Below, one piece after another: positions 25,087 through 32,206 of a stretch of 32,206 nt of DNA (positions are counted from its first letter, which is position 1; every line of letters starts with the position of its first letter). Both the position numbers and the translations under genes were made by a program. The notes under the pieces are model-generated. The model had not been told where the DNA came from. It worked only from the letters and a program-made list of their open reading frames with translations, and did not search any database. This stretch comes from Burkholderiales bacterium (lineage in GTDB: Bacteria; Pseudomonadota; Gammaproteobacteria; Burkholderiales; Burkholderiaceae_C): contig CANNRR010000024.1 in NCBI GenBank assembly GCA_947508055.1, positions 1 through 32,206 of the forward strand. The letters are read 5' to 3'.

Positions 25087-25785
25087 TTATTCAGTAGAAA
25101 AGTTATCAGCCTCGTAGTCCTTCCACGATTCAAACCACGGCCGCAACAAATGATTCACTCTGAACTTGGCTCTCACACTATTCGGTTTCACATAGTCCCG
25201 GGACACCAATGCCGCACCGATCAGCACCGGGTTCCATAGCTTTGGGCTACCACCGCGCCCCCGGGTGCCGGGAGAAACACAACAGGCTTGAAGCCATAAT
25301 TTCTTCTTTCCAAGCGCGGCTTTCCATTCCTGTTCTGATTTCCACTGCAAACCATTGAAACAAAACGCTACGTCGGCAGTTGATAACGGCAATGGCGCCT
25401 CGGGGTTCGGCTTCGATGTGTCCTTTGGGAAAACTGCTAATGTCACTGCATCAACCGGAGGCTCGATTACTTCCTGCCGAAGTAATTGTTTGATTACTGT
25501 CCTACGTCTAACAGAGCGAAACCAAATTGGCGCGAACCGCTCGACATCCGAATTTTCAAACCGGAGTATTCCCAATTTCGCTTGGTCAACAGCGCTGGTC
25601 ACAGCTCCATCAACACTAACCTTGTACAGCCCAATATTTCCCAACCGAAAAGGACTTGAATGCCCAGTAGAGTCAACTATGACTGGGTTCAAATCCTGAT
25701 CTTCTACGAATCGCTGCACATCGTCCGAGGTGCATTCCAGTATGTCAGTCAACTCACCATAGCTTATTGTGCTGTGTCCCCACAT
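25087..25785 (-). CDS. Hypothetical mobile-element protein
   Basis: An unrecognised protein of 232 residues from ATG 25785 (MWGHSTISYGELTDILECTSDD), where ACGGGA precedes the start. ATG 25821 in the same frame would add 12 residues and has no clear ribosome site. The N-terminal part (ISYGELTDILECTSDDVQRFVEDQDL) reads like a small helix-turn-helix. The rest is mixed alpha/beta with VRRRTVIKQLLRQEV and a basic, aromatic C-terminus (NHLLRPWFESWKDYEADN). It lies between the integrase and the excisionase-like gene, so a regulatory or DNA-binding role is possible. Confidence 0.68.
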   Translation of the reverse strand: MWGHSTISYGELTDILECTSDDVQRFVEDQDLNPVIVDSTGHSSPFRLGNIGLYKVSVDGAVTSAVDQAKLGILRFENSDVERFAPIWFRSVRRRTVIKQLLRQEVIEPPVDAVTLAVFPKDTSKPNPEAPLPLSTADVAFCFNGLQWKSEQEWKAALGKKKLWLQACCVSPGTRGRGGSPKLWNPVLIGAALVSRDYVKPNSVRAKFRVNHLLRPWFESWKDYEADNFSTE

Positions 25786-25888
25786 TCGACGTCCCGTATG
25801 CAACCCCGCATCAAGTACCATCAGCAGGCCAGCGGGGTGTCTGGCGTTTCATCTGAGCGGTTGGATCAGACTATCTGGGCAAAGCAGT

Positions 25889-27226
25889 TTAAGCCACCAC
25901 ACGCAGCGTACCCGGCACGGCCTTGGCATCAAAAACGATCCCGGCTTGCTCAAGAATCCGTGCCTCGATCTGCTCTGCGTATGGTCTTAGATCGTCAAGG
26001 GGCAAAACAGCGTAACCCTCAGCAGTTGCACTTGGTTGGTGTCCCTCAATCTGAGCCACAGCGCCAGCAGGAGCTACGCTTCTACCGCGTTGAGTAAATG
26101 TGCGGCGTAAACCATGAAAAGTAACGTGGTCAATCGCAGCACTCCGCAATGCCTTGTTGTGGCTTGAACGTGCGTCGGTGATTCGCCCTGATTTACTCGT
26201 ACTAGCAAACACGCAATCATTCACCCTTGGCAGGGTCGCCAACAGTTGCGCGAGGTAGGGCGTCAGGGGGATAGTTCGGGTTAGCTCCCACTTGTCGGCA
26301 ATGGTCAGTTTTCGCCATCGAAAATCTACATTCGCCCATGTCAGAGCGGCTAATTCTTCCTTTCGTGCGCCGGTTAACACCAATGCCTTCAGGTAGGCGC
26401 TGGCTGTGCGGTTTCTCAGTTGTTCCACTCCCAGCCACCAACCGGGCAACTGGGCGACACCGAGTACATCCGTTCGCTTTGTATTCCGTGGTAAGTTTTC
26501 CAGAATGGCAGGCGCCTTGCCAGCGTCACGGTCGATAAGTTTGCGGTACTCAGGCCGAGCAGAACTCCAGCGCAGGAACCCACGAAACATCATCAAAGCT
26601 CTCGTGGCTTGATGCCTACCAGCCTTAGCCTCGCGCTCAAACCAGATTTGCAGCGCATCCTCTGTCACATCGGATAATTTCAGCGCCAGCAGCGGATAGA
26701 GCGGCCCCGGTCTTGTTACGCCCTGCCCTCTCACCTTCTTGATACCACCAGCACCCGCCATGGCCTCAAGGTCAGCACGGTACCGCGGCTTCCATGCGTC
26801 TTTGCGTTTGGGCTTACCTTCAGCAAGATAGCGAGGCCACAACTCTCCCACGGTCAGGGCATGGGCGGCGGCAGCGGCGTGCTTTTCGACAGCGGCGGTC
26901 AGTTTGTCTCGCTCTACCTCTCGCGGGTCGATGCCTGTATCAAGGGTAACGCGTAGTCGGTTTGCCTCACTTCTAGCGGCCTCGATAGTCCACGCGCGAA
27001 CATCCCCAATGCTGCGGCGAATGGTCTGGCGGTTTAGCTTGGCCTCAAACACAAACGACTTAGCACCAGTGTTGGAGACGCGCACCCGCAATCCCGGCGC
27101 TTTGGTATCGCGCAGGAAAGCTTGTGTCTTTATATCGGTGCGGCAAGTAAGACGCTCTATTAACCCGGCAGTCAGTTCTTGCGCTTCGCTCAAGTCTGGC
27201 GCATCCGTCTTTTTTGGTCGCCCCAT
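25889..27226 (-). CDS. Tyrosine recombinase/integrase of the DUF4102 type
   Basis: A 445-residue site-specific recombinase that joins the element to its tRNA target. The start at ATG 27226 (MGRPKKTDAPDLSEA) has AAGGGG upstream; the open frame runs 35 codons further, but through repeats and without homology. The N-terminal arm-binding domain has GLRVRVSNTGAKSFVFEAKLN and RSIGDVRAWTIEAARSEA. The catalytic domain has Arg288 (TGARKEEL), FHGLRRTF with His371 and Arg374, His396 (EGHQPSATAEGY) and nucleophile Tyr405. All active-site residues are present, so it may be functional. It starts 176 bases from the tRNA-Thr fragment and reads away from it. Confidence 0.94.
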   Translation of the reverse strand: MGRPKKTDAPDLSEAQELTAGLIERLTCRTDIKTQAFLRDTKAPGLRVRVSNTGAKSFVFEAKLNRQTIRRSIGDVRAWTIEAARSEANRLRVTLDTGIDPREVERDKLTAAVEKHAAAAAHALTVGELWPRYLAEGKPKRKDAWKPRYRADLEAMAGAGGIKKVRGQGVTRPGPLYPLLALKLSDVTEDALQIWFEREAKAGRHQATRALMMFRGFLRWSSARPEYRKLIDRDAGKAPAILENLPRNTKRTDVLGVAQLPGWWLGVEQLRNRTASAYLKALVLTGARKEELAALTWANVDFRWRKLTIADKWELTRTIPLTPYLAQLLATLPRVNDCVFASTSKSGRITDARSSHNKALRSAAIDHVTFHGLRRTFTQRGRSVAPAGAVAQIEGHQPSATAEGYAVLPLDDLRPYAEQIEARILEQAGIVFDAKAVPGTLRVVA

Positions 27227-27234
27227 GAATACCC

Positions 27235-27250
27235 CTTTACTTTGGTAAAG
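27235..27250. promoter_or_regulatory. CTTTAC/GTAAAG inverted repeat at the integrase start
   Basis: CTTTAC, a TTTG spacer and GTAAAG form a perfect 6-base dyad. It sits 8 bases upstream of the integrase ATG and overlaps the ribosome site. Its position would let a bound protein, or a hairpin in the mRNA, repress integrase synthesis. Confidence 0.42.
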
Positions 27251-27252
27251 TC

Positions 27253-27274
27253 TGCGTAGCCACTGCGTAGCCAC
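27253..27274. repeat. Tandem 11-bp direct repeat (candidate integrase arm sites)
   Basis: TGCGTAGCCAC occurs twice, directly abutting, at 27253-27263 and 27264-27274. The 11-base period places both copies on the same face of the helix. Located between the integrase gene and the attachment core, they are good candidates for arm-type integrase or excisionase sites. No function has been shown. Confidence 0.55.
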
Positions 27275-27401
27275 TTTTACCCTGTTTCTACGAATATCAA
27301 TCAACGACGAGTCTGGATATTTATCCAGCAATGTGTTTGCAAGCTGTTGATTTATATAGATTGTAGTACTCTATTCAACAAAGGGAAATAGGTACTTCAT
27401 G

Positions 27402-27449
27402 TCATTCGTAATGAGAAGGTCGGGTGTTCGATTCATCTCTCCGGCACCA
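27402..27449 (+). other. Attachment site: 3' half of tRNA-Thr(CGT) without its 5' half
   Basis: The sequence runs from the anticodon stem to the encoded CCA. It includes the anticodon loop TTCGTAA (anticodon CGT at 27407-27409), the variable region, a T arm (GGGTG, TTCGATT, CATCT, with G-T pairs) and the acceptor strand CTCCGGC followed by ACCA. The 5' half that should precede it (GCCGGAG acceptor strand, D arm) is absent: the bases before it do not pair. This is the typical duplicated core left when an integrase uses a tRNA 3' end. Because the 3' end points right, the inserted DNA lies to the left. It is not a working tRNA gene. Confidence 0.85.
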
Positions 27450-27459
27450 ATACAGATAA

Positions 27460-27502
27460 GGGTTCGTTGCTATGCAAATAGTAGCGAGCCCTTTTTCTTT
27501 TT
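27460..27502 (+). terminator. Rho-independent terminator downstream of the tRNA-Thr fragment
   Basis: A 13-base stem (GGGTTCGTTGCTA with TAGTAGCGAGCCC, several G-T pairs, 6-base loop) is followed by TTTTTCTTTTT. It lies 11 bases after the CCA end and is most easily read as the original terminator of the tRNA gene. That supports the view that the DNA right of 27449 is old chromosome. Confidence 0.88.
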
Positions 27503-27825
27503 CAGTCATACCTGCGCTATGCCGCCCGCAGTACATGGTTTTGTACCATCCCGCCCACTTCATCAGCCAAAAAGAACCCGACTCAAGGCCGGGCTAAATC
27601 TCGTAGAACCGCGTGAAATGAACAAAGCGCGGGGGCATCGATGCCCGAGTGCACGGTAGCACCATAAAGAGACCCTTGCACCAGGCAGGCTTCACCCACT
27701 CCGTCGTGGCATCGGCTCAATTTATCGCAGCACGACGCAGTCTGTCGCAATGGGTTTGAAATCCAAAACCACCCCCCGTACATTCTCTTCAACGGGCCAG
27801 GATGGCCTCAAACTGAAGGGAATAT
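27503..27825. other. Intergenic stretch right of the attachment site
   Basis: I see no gene here. A 60-codon frame on each strand lacks a start signal and domain. The sequence should hold the promoter of the small secreted protein at 27826, but I cannot assign its boxes. Confidence 0.45.
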
Positions 27826-28011
27826 ATGAACACAAATCGCACAACCCGCTTCGCCGGACTCTTGGTAGCAGTGCTGATGACGGTCGCCGTCAACGGCGCC
27901 ATGCTCTGGAAGTTCGATGCTGTCTCGCAGGAATCGGTGCTTGCCACCAATGATCAGATGGCCACTGTGGTGACACTGGACAGGGTCAACGTCGTGGCTC
28001 ATCGCTCATAA
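27826..28011 (+). CDS. Small secreted or membrane-anchored protein
   Basis: A 61-residue protein starting at ATG 27826 with GAAGGGA upstream. A basic start (MNTNRTTRFAG) is followed by a hydrophobic segment, LLVAVLMTVAVNGAMLW, that reads as a signal peptide or anchor. The short mature part is polar and ends VVTLDRVNVVAHRS. I have the impression of similar small proteins in Comamonadaceae, but their function is unknown. It stands alone, with no partner gene. Confidence 0.72.
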   Translation: MNTNRTTRFAGLLVAVLMTVAVNGAMLWKFDAVSQESVLATNDQMATVVTLDRVNVVAHRS

Positions 28012-28119
28012 GCCAGCAAAGACACTTCTCTTCCTGATCGGCCGCAGGCCATTTCGTGGCGTTCTGAGCGCCCGATGCGCCAACCGAAGGGCGACAGTGC
28101 CACCAACGCACATCGCGGC

Positions 28120-28302
28120 TCACAGCAGCCCTGCAAACAGCAAGGGCAGCACAAAATGGCGCCGGCGGCCCCACGCAGAATTGGGGCTCTTCTTGCCTAG
28201 GATGTACGTCCTGGCGCCGACATAACTTTTGAATTCCTTGGTCGCATGGTAAGCGGCGAACGGGAACGGATCGTCGCTGATTTGTGAAATTGTGTTTGCC
28301 AA
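28120..28302 (-). CDS. Possible small hypothetical protein
   Basis: A 60-residue minus-strand frame beginning at TTG 28302. Its composition looks protein-like (ISDDPFPFAAYHATKEFKSYVGARTYILGKK, then a basic WGRRRHFVLP and a short hydrophobic end), but the start is weak and no ribosome site is convincing. It could be the remains of a longer gene. It lies in an otherwise empty 430-base stretch. I do not recognise it. Confidence 0.3.
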   Translation of the reverse strand: MANTISQISDDPFPFAAYHATKEFKSYVGARTYILGKKSPNSAWGRRRHFVLPLLFAGLL

Positions 28303-28444
28303 TCTGCATCGCCCTGATGCTCCAGCGCCAGTCGCCGGTCAACGGTGTCCGCAACCAGACGCCGAGCGCCCGACAGGTTACCGTGGCCTTTACGTCGGCT
28401 ACAGTTGGAGCAACGGAGAAAAACAATGATTGCATTTCTGATTG

Positions 28445-28645
28445 ATGCTGATAACTGCCTATGTGGCGCACGCCGGTCACAACGACTTCTGTCGCAAACA
28501 CGCTGTACAGCGGACAGATATTCTCAAGGCAATCGCTCGACTGCACTACAAGTGCCTGCAGACTGGCCCCGCAACCACATCAGAGGACAAGACTCTACTG
28601 CTACAAGCCATCGAACTAGTTCGTCGTGGCAGATTCGCTCATTGA
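28445..28645 (+). CDS. Possible small hypothetical protein
   Basis: A 66-residue frame starting at ATG 28445 with protein-like composition (HNDFCRKHAVQRTDILKAIARLHYKCLQ, then LLLQAIELVRRGRF), mostly helical. A better ribosome site, GGAGA, precedes an ATG at 28426 in another frame whose product looks random. Either translation starts at 28426 as a short overlapping leader, or this gene uses a poor site. It is followed by three other small genes on the same strand. Function unknown. Confidence 0.42.
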   Translation: MLITAYVAHAGHNDFCRKHAVQRTDILKAIARLHYKCLQTGPATTSEDKTLLLQAIELVRRGRFAH

Positions 28646-28665
28646 TCTGATAAGAAGCATGACAA

Positions 28666-28950
28666 ATGACGACACAGTCCAGACCTATCGCCATGCTCTG
28701 CATTATGAAATACGAATGCCCGAAAGAGTGGGCAACGCTGGTCACCACTGCAATTTCAAACGTGCGGTACTGCAACGAATGCGGCAAGAACGTCACTTTC
28801 TGTTTCAACGAGGCTCAACTTGCAGATCTGGCCGATCAGGGCGAGTGCGTGGCGTTTGTTGATGCTCGATCCAAGCGATCTGGACGCGTCCGTCTAGGCT
28901 TGCCGAGCACTCGCGGTGAGAAGTTGCGCAGCTTTACCGATGAACTTTAA
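28666..28950 (+). CDS. Small cysteine-rich (zinc-ribbon-like) hypothetical protein
   Basis: A 94-residue protein. Cys18 (KYECPKEW), Cys36 and Cys39 (YCNECGK), Cys46 and Cys61 suggest a metal site. The pattern CPKxW, then NVRYCNECGKNVTFC and GECVAF, is a layout I recall from small bacterial proteins of unknown role. The start could also be ATG 28705 (MKYECP). It ends seven bases before the sigma-region gene, so the two are probably co-transcribed. Confidence 0.68.
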   Translation: MTTQSRPIAMLCIMKYECPKEWATLVTTAISNVRYCNECGKNVTFCFNEAQLADLADQGECVAFVDARSKRSGRVRLGLPSTRGEKLRSFTDEL

Positions 28951-28957
28951 CGAGTGA

Positions 28958-29188
28958 ATGCCAATGAACCACCACACAACAACCACCAGCAAAGCTGGGC
29001 TAGGAGAACGAGCCAAGATGGTTTTGATCCTGCGCTACATGCACGACATGACGTTGGATCAGGTGGGGCAAGCCCTCGGCATCACGCGTGAGCGTGTGCG
29101 CCAGATCGAAAGCCGTGCCATGGTAGCGATCCGCGCTCGTAGTGAACTCCGGCAACAGGCGCTCAGTGTTTTGGGTTGCAGCGTCTGA
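28958..29188 (+). CDS. Stand-alone sigma-70 region 4-like protein
   Basis: A 76-residue protein. Residues 31-51, MTLDQVGQALGITRERVRQIE, match the sigma-70 region 4.2 helix-turn-helix that reads the -35 box. LGERAKMVLILRYMHD before it matches the end of region 4.1. There is no region 2 or 3, so it cannot be a full sigma factor. It could act as a -35-binding regulator or be a fragment of an RpoD-like gene. The start is ATG 28958, with an alternative at 28964. It follows the cysteine-rich gene by seven bases. Confidence 0.78.
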   Translation: MPMNHHTTTTSKAGLGERAKMVLILRYMHDMTLDQVGQALGITRERVRQIESRAMVAIRARSELRQQALSVLGCSV

Positions 29189-29195
29189 GATTGCC

Positions 29196-29369
29196 ATGAC
29201 TTCCAATGAACCCATCAAGTACCACTGGGTGGGCGTTGAAGGGGATGAACCGCCAAGGACTCCAAAAGACACCAAGCGGCTGAACGCCTTGCCGAACTGG
29301 TCTCTCCGTTGCGGTCATTCACACGCGCTTCGTTACAAACCTCCCAAACGTTCACGCGAAAGGTCGTGA
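29196..29369 (+). CDS. Small hypothetical protein
   Basis: A 57-residue basic protein from ATG 29196 (MTSNEPIKYHWVGVEGDEPP), seven bases after the sigma-region gene. It ends with KPPKRSRERS. Proximity to two better-supported small genes suggests a mini-operon. There is no domain, signal peptide or membrane segment that I can identify. Confidence 0.45.
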   Translation: MTSNEPIKYHWVGVEGDEPPRTPKDTKRLNALPNWSLRCGHSHALRYKPPKRSRERS

Positions 29370-29445
29370 CAAGGTAACTGCATGCCTGGTTCTTGCGGTT
29401 CTCATTTCCCTCGGTTCAGACGGCCAGTTTATTCCGTTCAGTGCA

Positions 29446-30807
29446 CTATTTGACAATGGCCTGATAAGTTAAGTTTCCCATCGTTGTCCAATAGGACCAA
29501 CCTGCCGGGCCCGGCACCTGGAGCATCAGTACTGCCGTAAGCTGTTCCTGTGGATCGACCCAGAAGTACGTGCCGCCAGCTCCACTCCACGCGAATGTTC
29601 CAACGGAAGCAGGGATTTCAGCCAGACCTACCTTCTGGCGCACAAGGAATCCGAGTCCGAATGAGTAGCCCTCTGCCCAGTCATCGCTTGCGCCAGGCCC
29701 AAATTTTCGATCGCCCAATTGGTCGGTCACCATGAATCGAATCGTGGCCGGGCTGATAACTCGGACACCGTCAAGAGAGCCTCCATTCAAGAGCATCTGG
29801 GTGAATCGCAAATAATCGCCCGCAGTCGAGACAGCGCCCGCACCGCCCGAATCGTTGTTCGGCGTTGTAGAGACATTGAAGAGCGGGAACTTGCGCTTAG
29901 TGAAAGGGTCCGTTTCGAAAGGTTCTGCAAGCCTGTGCGCATTTGCTGCCGAAACCGAGAAGCCGGTGTCCACCATCTTTAGCGGTTTCAGTAGTCGCTC
30001 CTCCAGAAAGTCGCCCAATCGTTTCCCGGATACAGCCTCTATGACGCGCCCCAAAATGTCAGTTGAAAGACCATACTCCCAGGTGGTCCCCGGCTGATAT
30101 GCAAGCGGAGCCTTGGCGAGTGCCGATATTTGCTCGGCTGCGGGCAGAATGCGATAGTCGTTTGCAAGCACCTCAGGTTTATGGACGCCCGCCTGCGCGT
30201 AAGCCTGTTTGACCGGTGCGTTGGTGGTGAAGTGACCATAGGTGAGACCCGATGTATGTCGCAGCAAGTCTTGAACTGTTATGGCATTCTCGGCCGGGAC
30301 CATTTCATATGTCGTTTTACCTTCCACGTCCTTCTTGGCTACGCTAACCTGCATTTTCGAGAATTCCGGCAGATATTTCGAAATTGGAGCACCCAACCGA
30401 ATGGCACCGTCTTCTACCAACAGCATGGCAGCAACGCTAGTGAGAGGTTTCGTCATCGAGTAAAGGCGGAAGATTGAGTCAGCTTGCATCTGGACCTTCG
30501 TGGCCGGCCCCTGGACACCAAAAGTCGTAAAGTAGACCAGTTTCCCGCTCCGAGCCACTGCGATCACCCCGCCTGGGATACGTCCTTCTGCAACCTCTTT
30601 CTTGAAGTAGGTGCCAATCTTTTCCAGTCGCTCTGCAGACATACCAACTGACTCCGGCGTTGCAGATGGCAGCGGAGTTGCGGCAGATATTGCGTTTGGC
30701 ATGAGGACCAGGACGCCAACCAGAAAACGTCTCAAGTGCGGCGTCTCAAATAATTTCGCCGAAAACAAAGCAGACGAAGTCGCAACGATGTCCTGAAAGA
30801 GAGCCAT
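29446..30807 (-). CDS. Serine hydrolase of the beta-lactamase/family VIII esterase (EstB-like) group
   Basis: A 453-residue enzyme with a hydrophobic N-terminal segment (FLVGVLVLMPNAISAA, about 28-43) that suggests export. The catalytic S-x-x-K is SMTK (Ser117, Lys120), the tyrosine motif is Tyr245 in EYGLSTD (YxN is replaced), and WSGAGGT (about 407-413) takes the place of the KTG box, as in EstB-type esterases rather than classical class C beta-lactamases. PGGVIAVARSGKLVYFTTFG and LLRHTSGLTYG are typical of the group. It probably cleaves short-chain esters or peptides in the periplasm; cephalosporin hydrolysis is possible but not shown. The long N-terminus before LFETPHLRRF may mean a later true start. 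Confidence 0.88.
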   Translation of the reverse strand: MALFQDIVATSSALFSAKLFETPHLRRFLVGVLVLMPNAISAATPLPSATPESVGMSAERLEKIGTYFKKEVAEGRIPGGVIAVARSGKLVYFTTFGVQGPATKVQMQADSIFRLYSMTKPLTSVAAMLLVEDGAIRLGAPISKYLPEFSKMQVSVAKKDVEGKTTYEMVPAENAITVQDLLRHTSGLTYGHFTTNAPVKQAYAQAGVHKPEVLANDYRILPAAEQISALAKAPLAYQPGTTWEYGLSTDILGRVIEAVSGKRLGDFLEERLLKPLKMVDTGFSVSAANAHRLAEPFETDPFTKRKFPLFNVSTTPNNDSGGAGAVSTAGDYLRFTQMLLNGGSLDGVRVISPATIRFMVTDQLGDRKFGPGASDDWAEGYSFGLGFLVRQKVGLAEIPASVGTFAWSGAGGTYFWVDPQEQLTAVLMLQVPGPAGWSYWTTMGNLTYQAIVK

Positions 30808-30890
30808 ATTGCATCACCTCTGAGTGGAATCAGGAGCAGCGTGCCGCAAGCAACTTCCCCTATTACTGAATGCGGAAAACTCAGCGGCCC

Positions 30891-31403
30891 CTAGTCAAAG
30901 GTGGTTTCGATGACATAGTTGCGGTTTCCGATTGCACGCGCCGTCCAACTGTAAGTCTTGCCGTTCAGCGATGAGGCACCGCCCGCGGCCGCGGCGATGC
31001 GCCCCTTGCCTGAGGCGGTCCACCCAGTGAAGCGGCCATCTGTATATTGGAGCAATAGTGTCCCAGCGGAATTGACGTATGCGGCTATCGTCCCTGGTTT
31101 GCGATAGACGCCCTGACTCGAAAGCTGCGTGATCGCGTCTTTCCCGTACTCCCAGATCGTCTGCTGTGTGAGAACCGTACCGTCCAGAGGGCCGCCCTCC
31201 ATCGTGCAACTTGAATCTATGACCTGCAGGGCGTGTTCGGGGCGGTCACCAAAGGGCTCGACCGGATGCGGCCCACTGTTGTGACACATACTGCGTGTGG
31301 TGTTTGCTTCGACCGCTGCAGCGCCGCTATTGGCAAGCGCTGCGAGAAGAATAGTTAACAAGGTTCCCGTGTTAGAGACTTTGATCTTCGGCACGTTGCT
31401 CAT
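30891..31403 (-). CDS. Secreted hypothetical protein
   Basis: A 170-residue protein from ATG 31403 with a clear GGAGG ribosome site; an ATG at 31415 lies upstream of that site. The N-terminus has a signal peptide (LLTILLAALANSGAAAVEA). The mature part has two cysteines (SMCHNSGPHP, SSCTMEGGPLDG) and a glycine-rich beta-type region (GTLLLQYTDGRFTGWTASG, then ARAIGNRNYVIETTFD). I do not recognise the family. It is 83 bases upstream of the esterase on the same strand and could share its transcript. Confidence 0.7.
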   Translation of the reverse strand: MSNVPKIKVSNTGTLLTILLAALANSGAAAVEANTTRSMCHNSGPHPVEPFGDRPEHALQVIDSSCTMEGGPLDGTVLTQQTIWEYGKDAITQLSSQGVYRKPGTIAAYVNSAGTLLLQYTDGRFTGWTASGKGRIAAAAGGASSLNGKTYSWTARAIGNRNYVIETTFD

Positions 31404-31721
31404 TTGGACCTCCAATCTTGAATTGCTGACAGGTCACGATACGCTTCTAGCGCCAGTATGTCTATGCCTGTTTCAAATCCGGTAGCCTATTGCGGCTCAG
31501 TGCACTTTGCAGGCCGACACGAACAAAGACTGAGTGGTGGGAAATATCGCTTTAGTTGTGCTTCTGGGAAGCGGACAGTAGCCAATACCCGCTTCCGTTT
31601 AGGTTTGTAGGATGCCTGCCCGTGACCGCCGACCGGACCGAGTCAAAGCGAGCCTGAGGGCAGGCGTCGTATAAACCTCGAGGGAGGAAACCGCGGCGAG
31701 TACTGCGGTTGTTGCAGTGAG
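31404..31721. other. Intergenic stretch without a gene
   Basis: Only short frames lacking start signals are seen on either strand. The sequence directly after 31403 should contain the leftward promoter of the secreted-protein gene. Confidence 0.45.
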
Positions 31722-32047
<326 letters not shown>

Positions 32048-32051
<4 letters not shown>

Positions 32052-32206
32052 CCGCTACCAACACCAAGAACATGAACCTCTTCATCGCCGGAATGTATTT
32101 GTGGCGATCCGTCGGACAGGCTTGCCTGCGTCGGGAAAAACCAAGCTGTCAAACCGACGGAAATCTTAATCGGACCGCGCTCGGTGAACTCAAGCGTGAG
32201 AAGTCG
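32048..32206 (-). CDS. C-terminal end of a gene entering from the right edge
   Basis: Open for 52 codons from the window edge to a TGA at 32050-32048. It reads RLLTLEFTERGPIKISVGL, then FPTQASLSDGSPQIHSGDEEVHVLGVGSG. The composition is protein-like and the stop overlaps the possible TTG start of the phage-like frame, as in phage operons. The family is not recognised, and it is too short to place. Confidence 0.4.

Noticed and set aside
27402..27449. Functional tRNA-Thr gene
   Set aside because: The 5' acceptor strand, D arm and 5' anticodon stem are missing from the bases before it.
27399..27659. 86-codon frame starting in the tRNA fragment
   Set aside because: It runs through the tRNA scar and the terminator hairpin, so it cannot be a real gene.
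28426..28650. Frame from ATG 28426 with a good ribosome site
   Set aside because: After MIAFLIDADNC the composition becomes random and serine/arginine-rich; kept only as a possible leader for the frame at 28445.

Overview
The window looks like a piece of a beta-proteobacterial chromosome, most likely Burkholderiales/Comamonadaceae. The clues are an orphan Bug/TctC-type binding protein, GltIJKL-like transporters, and a compact phage-like replication operon of a kind I associate with that order. This is a family-based inference; no rRNA or complete tRNA is present to confirm it.

Layout. 1-768: a decayed IS end (N-terminus of an ISNCY-like transposase) and degenerate sequence. 769-7889 (+): an AT-richer metabolic block with aminotransferase 1, an RraA/HMG-aldolase-family protein, a cupin, a GltI-GltJ-GltK-GltL amino acid importer and aminotransferase 2. 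8125-9165 (+): an acetylpolyamine amidohydrolase/HDAC-like enzyme. 9297-11211 (-): a second RraA-family protein and an ornithine-cyclodeaminase-family protein. 11212-11894: a spacer with a 145-bp copy of an internal piece of the lysR gene found 7 kb away. 11895-17861 (+): Bug receptor, aminotransferase 3 (the positional twin of aminotransferase 1), a second polar amino acid ABC importer and an Lrp/AsnC regulator. 17946-18833 (-): LysR regulator. 19288-27226 (-): mobile-element backbone. From the right it holds a tyrosine integrase, an unrecognised protein, and an overlapping operon: small excisionase-like HTH protein, TopoVI-A/Toprim-like protein, two small unknown proteins, Toprim primase, DUF3987 ATPase and a Cys-containing unknown. 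A further unknown protein follows. 27402-27449: the 3' half of a tRNA-Thr(CGT) gene without its 5' half, followed by a strong terminator. This is the right attachment-site scar of the element. 27826-31403: small host-like genes (including a stand-alone sigma-70 region 4 protein), a family VIII esterase/beta-lactamase-like protein and a secreted protein. 31722-32206: a broken phage replication-type gene and the end of another gene.

How it fits together. The tRNA fragment reads left to right, its 5' half is missing, and its natural terminator lies to its right. The mobile DNA therefore lies to the left, and I find no matching tRNA-Thr anywhere to the left in the window. The simplest reading is that the island runs past base 1 and carries the whole amino acid uptake/transamination cluster as cargo; an eroded left end is the alternative. 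The cargo has two parallel sets (PAAT-type ABC importer, aspartate-type aminotransferase, RraA/aldolase-family protein) plus deacylase and cyclodeaminase genes. This suggests import, deacylation or transamination, then aldol cleavage or decarboxylation of an unusual (perhaps substituted dicarboxylic or N-acylated) amino acid. The substrate is not determined by the sequence.
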